IMG/VR virus record: IMGVR_UViG_3300048038_000034
Span: 1 to 21,550 of that record
Origin: a virus
Direction: 5' to 3' (one strand)
Length of the DNA stretch: 21,550 bases
Position numbers and translations under genes: made by a program. Below, one piece after another: positions 15,997 to 21,550 of this stretch. Below the pieces are notes generated by a model that saw nothing but the letters and a program-made list of their open reading frames with translations, was not told the DNA's origin and did no database searches. Positions within the stretch are counted from its first letter, which is position 1, and each line of letters begins with the position of its first letter.

Positions 15997-16160
15997 GCGA
16001 ATCCGATTTAGATAGCGTGGACGGCGAACTTGATATGGGCAATGCGGTTGAGAATCACGAAGCTACGCAACAGAAAGAGCCGGCCCGCATGAGCCTCATC
16101 GAGGAGAAGCGCGAACGTGAACGGCTATCCCGGCTCATGGCTTTCGGCGAGGAGCTGTGA
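15993..16160 (+). CDS. 55-aa acidic protein between neck and distal tail genes
   Basis: Short ORF kept because it is stitched into the operon on both sides: its ATG overlaps the previous stop (ATGA) and its stop overlaps the next GTG start (GTGA). The product is very acidic at first (SESDLDSVDGELDMG) and ends in a charged helix (SLIEEKREREREx-type, then LSRLMAFGEEL). No family recognised. It occupies the place of tail tube, chaperone and tape measure genes in siphophages, so it may be a tail assembly chaperone-like protein or the scar of a deletion. Confidence 0.65.
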   Translation: MSESDLDSVDGELDMGNAVENHEATQQKEPARMSLIEEKRERERLSRLMAFGEEL

Positions 16161-17044
16161 CACGGATCAGCTATATAAGCCCCTCGGGGAGAAGCCTCAC
16201 ACTCGGGGAAGGACGAATACTGATTCTTGGGGCCGAGGGACTGGAGGCGCCCCAGATCACGGCGATCGTGGCCGGAAGCCCTGCCTTGGGCGGCTACGGA
16301 GACCTGTCGGCACAGGTGGGGACGCGGAAGGTGAGCATCCAGGCGGCGATCGATTTGTCGGGCCTGGACGCAAACGCCGCACGGGAACTGCTCTCATCGG
16401 TAGGCTTAAGCCTCGTGCCGGAGGAAGGCCTGGGTACCTTGCGCATCGAGCGATCGGGAAGGACGCGACTCGTCGAGGCGCTGCCCAATGGTGCTCCCCA
16501 TTTCGGAAAGCGCCGGTGGGACAGCCCCTTTCGGAGCCTGGAACTCGGCTTCTCGTGCGCCTCGCCCTGGTTCAGGGAATCGACGACGCGGAAGGCAGAA
16601 GTCCGGTACTACGCCACTCGGCTGTCCTTTCCCGAGGCGGGAATCGCGTTCCCGGAAGAAGGACTTGCCTTCTCCACCCTGGAATGCGAGGGGACGCGGT
16701 CGGTCACGATCGAGAACTCGGGGGACGTCCCCGCCCCCGTGCGCATTCGATTCACAGGGCCCACAGTGAACCCCTTCGTGGCAAATAGGACAACCGGGGA
16801 GGAGATCCGGATCCTGGACGCACTCGCCCAGGACGAGTGGATGGACATCGACACGACACCGGGGAAGCGGAAGGTGACGATCACCCGTGGTGGCGTGGAG
16901 GGGAACGGAATGCAGTACCTGGACCTGAGCTCCACGTTCTGGAAGCTCAGGCCGGGAACGAACCTTGTGGAACTGGGGGATGAATCGCCAGGCGAGGGAT
17001 CGGAAGCCTCCCTCGAATTCGAGTTTCTGTACGCGAGCGCCTAG
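16157..17044 (+). CDS. Distal tail protein-like (Sipho_tail family)
   Basis: 295 aa starting at GTG 16157, inside a GTGA overlap. The N-terminal half has the ring-domain pattern of Dit proteins (ISYISPSGRSLTLGEG, then GGYGDLSAQVGTRKVSIQAAI and WDSPFRSLELGFSCASPWF). The C-terminal half is a beta-sandwich-like domain with VTIENSGDVPAPVRIRFTG and a terminal strand EFEFLYAS. Such proteins form the hexameric platform at the tip of a non-contractile tail. The next genes (receptor binding, Gp37-like hub) suit this. Confidence 0.72.
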   Translation: MTRISYISPSGRSLTLGEGRILILGAEGLEAPQITAIVAGSPALGGYGDLSAQVGTRKVSIQAAIDLSGLDANAARELLSSVGLSLVPEEGLGTLRIERSGRTRLVEALPNGAPHFGKRRWDSPFRSLELGFSCASPWFRESTTRKAEVRYYATRLSFPEAGIAFPEEGLAFSTLECEGTRSVTIENSGDVPAPVRIRFTGPTVNPFVANRTTGEEIRILDALAQDEWMDIDTTPGKRKVTITRGGVEGNGMQYLDLSSTFWKLRPGTNLVELGDESPGEGSEASLEFEFLYASA

Positions 17045-17053
17045 AGGACGAAG

Positions 17054-18550
17054 ATGGCTGAGGAATCGGGACTGTTCACGAGTATAGGAGAGGACCGGAA
17101 GTACACGGCGGCCTTCATGAACGAACGGCTGCACGAAGCCCTACAGCGGAGCGACGGGGTAATCAGGGAAAAGGACGGGGAACTGAAAGTGGATCCGACC
17201 GCGGGACTCTCCGTGACCGTGGCCACGGGCGTGGCGATCAAGGCTGGATTCTTCTATAGAAACGGTACGACGATTACGATCGAGATCCCTGAACCCGAAT
17301 TGGGATACTCCCGAATCGACTACATCACGGTCCGAATCGACCGCTACCGGCGGACCATGAAGGTGGAGCGGGTGGCCGGAACGGCGAGCACGGACACTCC
17401 CCTGCCCCCTTCCCTAAGTTCCGAGGACGACATCGCCCTGGCCCTTGTGCTCGCCAACCGGCATCCCGGGCCGACGGTGTTGACCGTGACGGACGCCAGG
17501 GAGTTCAGGCCCAAGTTCCTGACCGATCAGGACAGCATCGACGAACTGCCCGACGGGGATGACTACGGCCGGATCCAGAAAGCCAGGGCCACGGCCATCA
17601 ACCAGGGGATCTTCGGGACGACGCTTAAACCCTTCATCTTCGTGAAGAAGCTCTGGAGCGGCTCCTCCTCTTACCTGAAAGCCGCCGCCCGGGTGGAGGG
17701 TAAAAACCTCCTCATGGCCTTATCTACGTATACAAACAAAATATTCTACTCCAACGACGAGGGCACGGACTGGACCGAACGGACGGGACTGAACTCGGCC
17801 GACACCCCCGTGTCCATAATCGCCTTTCCGGTGACCGTGCCTTACGGGGGAGTAGCATTCATCGTTGGGGCTATAGCGAGGATCTTCAGGAGCGTGGACT
17901 ACGGGGCCACCTGGACTCAAGCGCTCTATGACGAAAGCTCCGAGTACTTCGACTCCTTCTGCGTGGTGAACGAAAATAACGTCCTCGCCTCAGGACGGAA
18001 CTCGCGCAAGATATTCCGCTCGACCGACCGGGGAATCACCTGGAGCCTCCTTGCGACGCTGCCCATCGCCGACGATGGCCTCGCCTCGATGGAATACCTA
18101 GGAGGAAGCGTCATCATCGGTGGAGGCTTCGGCTACTCGAAGATATGGAGAAGCACGGACCTAGGCGCCACCTGGACCTGCGTCCACACGAACGGAGAGA
18201 GCGGCACAAGCTGCGTCAGGATGGTCGAAGGCCTCGGGGACGGAGTCGTCCTCGCGGGATACGAGGAATCCAACATCGTCATGCGGAGTACCGACTACGG
18301 GATCACGTGGACCGCTGCCGCGACGCTCTCAGGTGTCATGCCCTGCAAATACGCCCTCGTAGACGGAGACACTTGCTACCTCGGGGCGAACTCCATCTAC
18401 CGGAGCCTGGACAAGGGCCTCACCTGGCATCTGGCCCAAACCATGCTCACGAACGCGGCGATCCTCTCCCTATCCAAGGGCCCCAAGGGCAACTATGTGG
18501 CCCTGTCCGAGTATGGACACGTCTACTGGGCCTGCCCCTTGCAGGTCTAA
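17054..18550 (+). CDS. Tail receptor-binding protein with six BNR/Asp-box repeats
   Basis: 498 aa. Residues 1 to about 165 match the baseplate-anchoring module of many phage receptor-binding proteins (MAEESGLFTSIGEDRKYTA, GVAIKAGFFYRNGT, YSRIDYITVRID, ALALVLANRH). The rest is a beta-propeller: the S-x-D-x-G-x-T-W box occurs six times with its Ser at residues 233, 280, 323, 367, 412 and 451, spaced 39-47 residues; the first copy is degenerate (SNDEGTDW). Such propellers resemble sialidase and YCF48-type folds and usually bind surface glycans; no sialidase catalytic set can be assigned by eye. Good ribosome binding site GAGGACGAAG. Probably the host-range determinant. Confidence 0.83.
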   Translation: MAEESGLFTSIGEDRKYTAAFMNERLHEALQRSDGVIREKDGELKVDPTAGLSVTVATGVAIKAGFFYRNGTTITIEIPEPELGYSRIDYITVRIDRYRRTMKVERVAGTASTDTPLPPSLSSEDDIALALVLANRHPGPTVLTVTDAREFRPKFLTDQDSIDELPDGDDYGRIQKARATAINQGIFGTTLKPFIFVKKLWSGSSSYLKAAARVEGKNLLMALSTYTNKIFYSNDEGTDWTERTGLNSADTPVSIIAFPVTVPYGGVAFIVGAIARIFRSVDYGATWTQALYDESSEYFDSFCVVNENNVLASGRNSRKIFRSTDRGITWSLLATLPIADDGLASMEYLGGSVIIGGGFGYSKIWRSTDLGATWTCVHTNGESGTSCVRMVEGLGDGVVLAGYEESNIVMRSTDYGITWTAAATLSGVMPCKYALVDGDTCYLGANSIYRSLDKGLTWHLAQTMLTNAAILSLSKGPKGNYVALSEYGHVYWACPLQV

Positions 18551-18553
18551 GCC

Positions 18554-19666
18554 ATGAAGAAAGCCCCGAGCCTGCTCTTCCTCGACCAAGACCTCGATCC
18601 AATCGTCGATTGCGACTACTGGACCGAGTTCTACTGCACGCGGAGGCTGCAGAACCCCGGAGACTTCGCCCTATCGATGCCGCTCTCGAGAGCAAGGCAC
18701 TTCTACCCACAGCCGGGAGGCTTCATCTACACATCGGGGCTTTCCGGCTACACGGGGCTGATCGCCGAGGTGACCTGCGCGGAAGACCTCATTGGACAGG
18801 GGACCATGACAATCCGCGGACATGAAGCCAAGGCACTCCTGGCTTCAAGGGTGGTGGTCCCTTCCCCTCCCGGCCAGAAGCTGACCCTCTCCGGCCCTGC
18901 CGAACAGGTGATGATCGAACTCATCCGGCGCTGCTGTGGAGATATAGCTTTCCCCGAACGACGCTTCGCGAAGCTTGAGCTTCCTTTGGGCGGAAGCGCG
19001 GGTAAGAACGTATACCTGTCCTGCTTCTACTCGAACCTCCTCGATGAACTCTGCAAGTTAGGAAAAGAGAGCGACTCGGGCTTCAGCCTGGACTTCGATG
19101 CAGCCAAGCGACTCCTCGTCTTCTGGTACATCGGCGGAACCGACCGAAGCCAGGGACAGAACATATCAGGGCGGGCCCTCTTCTCAGGCCGCTTCGACAC
19201 GGCCCTCGAGACGCGAAGCACACGGACCTCACGAGGAACAGCTACACTTGCATACATGCTCGGCGCCGCAGGCGAGAGCGGCAGACTCGTGCTTCCGGTC
19301 TGGCAAGGAGACCTCCCCCTTCCTGCAGAAAGGATAGAAAAGGCCTTCGACGCGCGGGCGGTAAGCGATCCAGAGATCCTCCAGGCCCTGGGTATCCAGA
19401 AGTTGGGCGCCTTGGCGCCTTCGTTCCCCATAGAGATCGACTACCCTCCCAACGCTCCCCTCGTCGAAGGGAGGGATTTCTTTCTGGGGGACCTATGCAG
19501 CGTGGAGGCCCAAGGAACCTGGCTGGACGCGCGTATCGAGGGGATCGAGGAGCACTGGGACAAGGCCGGCTACGGCATGCGGATATGGTTCGGAAATCCT
19601 CTTCCCCTGGCCTTAAAGAGCCAGCGGGACGAGACCACGGCGATGTGGAATGCACTGCAGGCGTAA
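18554..19666 (+). CDS. Gp37-like tail hub protein (ReqiPepy6 Gp37 family)
   Basis: 370 aa. The N-terminus LLFLDQDLDPIVDCDYWTEF, then GFIYTSGLSGYTGLIAEV and TMTIRGHEAKALLASRVV, and the C-terminal RDFFLGDLCSVEAQG with ARIEGIEEHWDKAGYGM, follow the Siphovirus_ReqiPepy6_Gp37-like family: tail proteins related to baseplate hubs that start by recording a path and end in a small barrel. Only 3 nt follow the previous stop. It may form the hub that connects the distal tail protein to the receptor-binding protein. Confidence 0.75.
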   Translation: MKKAPSLLFLDQDLDPIVDCDYWTEFYCTRRLQNPGDFALSMPLSRARHFYPQPGGFIYTSGLSGYTGLIAEVTCAEDLIGQGTMTIRGHEAKALLASRVVVPSPPGQKLTLSGPAEQVMIELIRRCCGDIAFPERRFAKLELPLGGSAGKNVYLSCFYSNLLDELCKLGKESDSGFSLDFDAAKRLLVFWYIGGTDRSQGQNISGRALFSGRFDTALETRSTRTSRGTATLAYMLGAAGESGRLVLPVWQGDLPLPAERIEKAFDARAVSDPEILQALGIQKLGALAPSFPIEIDYPPNAPLVEGRDFFLGDLCSVEAQGTWLDARIEGIEEHWDKAGYGMRIWFGNPLPLALKSQRDETTAMWNALQA

Positions 19667-19681
19667 TGCCGGAGGTAGGCG

Positions 19682-20026
19682 ATGAATGAGCTATCCAGCG
19701 CGGTAGTGAACGCGTTGGCGGGAGTGGCTGCGACGGCGGTGGGGACCTGTCTGTTCCTGAACCTGAAGTGGCTCGTGAACTCGAAGCGGCAAATGGAGAC
19801 CGTGATCCACGAACTTGAGGGATTGAAGAAGCACGTTTCCATCCTCTTCAGGCTCCAAGGACCACAGCTCATGAGCCTCAAGGCGACGCTCGAGGCACAG
19901 CGGGACGGAGAGTGCAACGGCAACGTGGAGGAGGCGCTTCTGGCGATGGAGGAAGCCAAGCGGATCCATGACAACCACCTCCTGGAGATGCTGAGCCACG
20001 TGGGTGACGGGGAGAAGTCGGGATGA
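19682..20026 (+). CDS. Small membrane protein with coiled coil, lysis-associated
   Basis: 114 aa. Residues about 7-31 form one hydrophobic helix (VVNALAGVAATAVGTCLFL), followed by a helix with heptad-like spacing (QMETVIHELEGLKKHV) and a charged C-terminus. A strong ribosome binding site GGAGG precedes ATG. One N-terminal transmembrane helix plus a soluble coiled coil at the start of a lysis cassette recalls XhlA-type holin partners or antiholins. The stop overlaps the next gene as ATGA. Confidence 0.6.
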   Translation: MNELSSAVVNALAGVAATAVGTCLFLNLKWLVNSKRQMETVIHELEGLKKHVSILFRLQGPQLMSLKATLEAQRDGECNGNVEEALLAMEEAKRIHDNHLLEMLSHVGDGEKSG

Positions 20027-20460
20027 TCCAGGGAATACAGAGCCTCTTTGCTGAGCTGGGCGAGGCGGCGTGCTTCGCGCTCTGCATCGTCGAGCTGGGA
20101 AAGCCGGGCTGCGACGAGGGTGAAGCGCTGCGGTTCATCCTGCGGGGTATAGCGTCCAAATACATAAAATACGACTGGGGGAACCGGGCGAATCCAGAAA
20201 ACTGCTTTGTCCAGGACAGGGACTCCTTCATGGGCTTGGTGCGGAATGAGAAAGGCTGGAAGAGCAGCATTGAGGGAAAGGAGTACTCCGCCAAACCCGG
20301 AGACTTGGTGGTGGAACACTGGCTGTGGGTGGAGAAGGTGAAGAACGGCTCGGTTGCCCACGAGCACTTCAGGCTGAATGGGTGGGATCCGATAGCCAAC
20401 TCACCGACCGTAATGAACGGGAAAATCGACGGTTATCGGGTGTTTAGGAAAGTGGCATGA
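20023..20460 (+). CDS. DUF261 protein, putative papain-fold endolysin
   Basis: 145 aa. ELGEAACFALCIVELGK near the N-terminus offers the cysteine, and VAHEHFRLNGWDPIANSPTV near the C-terminus the histidine and a following Asp, in the order of C39/papain-fold peptidases. The ending GKIDGYRVFRKVA also fits DUF261, a family of unknown function best known from Borrelia and Treponema. It lies between two small membrane proteins, where a phage endolysin is expected. No signal peptide is seen, so export would need a holin. Catalytic activity is inferred. Confidence 0.6.
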   Translation: MIQGIQSLFAELGEAACFALCIVELGKPGCDEGEALRFILRGIASKYIKYDWGNRANPENCFVQDRDSFMGLVRNEKGWKSSIEGKEYSAKPGDLVVEHWLWVEKVKNGSVAHEHFRLNGWDPIANSPTVMNGKIDGYRVFRKVA

Positions 20461-20705
20461 AGACACCGGGGATACTCCAGGAACAGGACGGCTCCTTCTC
20501 GATGCGGAGGACCTTGGCGTTGCTCTACACAGTCTGCTCGATTGTCTGCCTTATTGTCGCCGCGGTGAACGGACTTATGGCGGGCGTTTGGGCAGGGGCC
20601 GCGGCCCTAGCCGGGGTCCTGGTGCTCTTGGGCTATACAACGGTGGAGGAGATCAAGAAGGCGTTTCTTGCGGCGAAGGGGGGCGCATGTGGAGAAAAGA
20701 ACTAG
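20457..20705 (+). CDS. Holin candidate with two transmembrane helices
   Basis: 82 aa. After TPGILQEQDGSFSMRRT there are two hydrophobic segments, about residues 18-38 (LALLYTVCSIVCLIVAAVN) and 41-62 (MAGVWAGAAALAGVLVLLGY), then a charged amphipathic tail (TTVEEIKKAFLAAKG). Size and topology are those of a class II holin. ATGA-coupled to the putative endolysin gene. Confidence 0.65.
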   Translation: MKTPGILQEQDGSFSMRRTLALLYTVCSIVCLIVAAVNGLMAGVWAGAAALAGVLVLLGYTTVEEIKKAFLAAKGGACGEKN

Positions 20706-21169
20706 GATTCGCCTTGTGTTTGGCCTGTGCCTTCTGTCTTTCATTGCCGGCGCAACAGGAGGACTCTGGCTGGCAGGGGCTCTCGGACGAGGAGCTTCTC
20801 GAAATGGCCTCCCAGAAGATACAGGAACTGCTACGGCTGAACGAAGGCTTGAAGACGGCGTCGGCAAAGGCGCTCGAGGAGTCGACGAGGCTTCAGGCGG
20901 CCTTGAGCGAATCGATACAGGAACGCGAGAAGCTCTTGAACGAGATCGAGGCCTTGCGGGGGACGCTCGATCGGTTGAGGAAGGACTTCGTGGAATTGGA
21001 GCAGGCGAGGATCAATCTGGAAGAATCCTTGAGGAGCTCGGAGGAATCGTGGAGGAACTACAGAAGAGAGGCGGAGGGAAGGATTAGGGGACTTTCGATC
21101 TTGAGCGTGGTGCTGGGCGGGGCGGTGGTGGGGATGAGTATTGGATGGGGAATCGGGGGGTTAAGATAA
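20687..21169 (+). CDS. Exported coiled-coil protein, spanin candidate
   Basis: 160 aa. Starts at ATG 20687 with AAGGGGGG just upstream, overlapping the holin gene by 19 nt. The N-terminus is a secretion signal (WRKELGFALCLACAFCLSLPA; cleavage likely after LPA; Cys14 could be a non-canonical lipid site). A long coiled coil follows (LEESTRLQAALSES, then REKLLNEIEALRGTLDRL), and the C-terminus is a Gly-rich transmembrane helix (LSVVLGGAVVGMSIGWGIG). Signal, periplasmic coil and C-terminal membrane anchor is the layout of a u-spanin, which fuses inner and outer membrane in the last lysis step. GC-rich third positions mark this as the primary frame. Confidence 0.68.
   Translation: MWRKELGFALCLACAFCLSLPAQQEDSGWQGLSDEELLEMASQKIQELLRLNEGLKTASAKALEESTRLQAALSESIQEREKLLNEIEALRGTLDRLRKDFVELEQARINLEESLRSSEESWRNYRREAEGRIRGLSILSVVLGGAVVGMSIGWGIGGLR
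20689..21087 (+). CDS. Second ORF nested in the spanin candidate, possible i-spanin
   Basis: 132 codons from GTG 20689, only 2 nt after the ATG of the enclosing gene and using the same ribosome binding site. The product has basic residues, then a hydrophobic helix (LVFGLCLLSFIAGATGGLWL), then a long amphipathic region (LERIDTGTREALERDRGLA, ILEELGGIVEELQKRG), the layout of Rz-type i-spanins. Codon third positions are less GC-biased than in the enclosing frame, so it may be a shadow. Lambda Rz/Rz1 is the precedent for nested lysis genes. Confidence 0.33.
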   Translation: MEKRTRIRLVFGLCLLSFIAGATGGLWLAGALGRGASRNGLPEDTGTATAERRLEDGVGKGARGVDEASGGLERIDTGTREALERDRGLAGDARSVEEGLRGIGAGEDQSGRILEELGGIVEELQKRGGGKD

Positions 21170-21403
21170 TTCGGTAAGAGCAAAGTAGTTAAGGTGCTAG
21201 GCCCACAAGTATTTACAGAGCAATCGTCAATGGTTTTGCTCTATCAATTTGTGCCCCTTGCTTGGCTGGTATACAATTCGCACCGGGCCACTGCTTAATA
21301 GGCACTAGGTCAGCGGGGCAAAGTATTTGCAGGCAGAAAAGAATTGCCCAATTATTGATTAATTGGGGCAATCTACTCCTTTGTAAACTTTAATTAGTGA
21401 TCA
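21170..21403. other. Non-coding region after the lysis cassette
   Basis: No gene seen; composition is more AT-rich than the phage module. AAGTATTTACAG (21207-21218) recurs as AAGTATTTGCAG (21321-21332), each preceded by a CTAGG at variable distance. GAGCAA (21218-21223) can pair with TTGCTC (21236-21241). Bases 21343-21372 form an approximately 12-bp hairpin with one bulged G around TTGAT, possibly ending the late transcript, though no U-tract follows. Confidence 0.4.
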
Positions 21404-21550
21404 ATGTTTATGAATCTGACAGCTATGGAAGTGAAGCTCGAAAAAAAAGAAAAGGAATTACCGAAAATAGAAGCCATATGGACGAAACCTGGCAGGTACG
21501 TCTTCAGATACCTCAAAGGCTGTTTGAATTCTATTAATGAGTTCTTGTGA
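21404..21550 (+). CDS. Possible 48-aa protein at the window edge
   Basis: ATG 21404 to TGA 21548-21550, complete within the window. The product is Lys/Glu-rich at first (MEVKLEKKEKELPKIEAI) and ends in an aromatic/hydrophobic helix (GRYVFRYLKGCLNSINEFL). No Shine-Dalgarno sequence and no recognised family. Low confidence. Confidence 0.28.
   Translation: MFMNLTAMEVKLEKKEKELPKIEAIWTKPGRYVFRYLKGCLNSINEFL

Noticed and set aside
16406-17134. 242-codon minus-strand ORF
   Set aside because: Antisense shadow of the distal tail gene with no motif or start signal.
19570-20367. 265-codon minus-strand ORF
   Set aside because: Antisense across three coupled lysis-region genes; no motif.
1-21550. CRISPR array, tRNA, rRNA, integrase, insertion sequence
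   Set aside because: I looked for regular spaced repeats, a tRNA-like 3' CCA cloverleaf, rRNA motifs, and tyrosine/serine recombinase or DDE transposase motifs, and found none.

Overview
The window reads as part of an integrated or packaged tailed-phage genome: the late (packaging, head, neck, tail tip, lysis) module, all on the + strand. The phage genes are GC-rich and are mostly joined by 4-nt ATGA/GTGA stop-start overlaps. The host cannot be named with certainty. A lysis-region protein of the DUF261 type (a family best known from Borrelia and Treponema) makes a spirochaete plausible; this is inference.

Layout. 1-369: non-coding leader. 370-3660: small terminase subunit, large terminase subunit and a DUF4055-type portal protein, translationally coupled. 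3661-12397: about 8.7 kb that does not belong to the normal head-gene order. It lies exactly between portal and scaffold and holds three unlike pieces: (i) an AT-rich minus-strand gene for a PD-(D/E)XK nuclease-NACHT NTPase fusion, the layout of bacterial NLR-like antiphage proteins; (ii) about 580 nt of GC-rich non-coding sequence made of nested, nearly perfect hairpins behind a good sigma70-type promoter, which I read as a large structured RNA; (iii) a DUF72 / ImuB-like / DnaE-type polymerase operon behind an 18-bp perfect palindrome that looks like an SOS (LexA-type) operator. A promoter-like sequence at 12205-12233 could restart the head operon after the cargo.

12398-15996: scaffold-like protein, P22-type major capsid protein, a virion protein of unknown role, and three neck/connector proteins. 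15993-19666: a 55-aa acidic ORF, distal tail protein, a receptor-binding protein with six BNR/Asp-box repeats, and a Gp37-like tail hub protein. I see no major tail tube protein or tape measure gene between neck and distal tail protein. 19682-21169: lysis-like cassette (small membrane protein, DUF261 putative cysteine peptidase, two-helix holin candidate, spanin candidate with a second long ORF nested in another frame). 21170-21550: non-coding, more AT-rich sequence with short repeats and a possible 48-aa ORF ending at the window edge.

Most interesting: the mixed cargo (defence NTPase, large RNA, inducible mutagenesis operon) inside the head operon, the uncharacterised structured RNA, and the ImuA-less mutasome with DUF72 as first gene.
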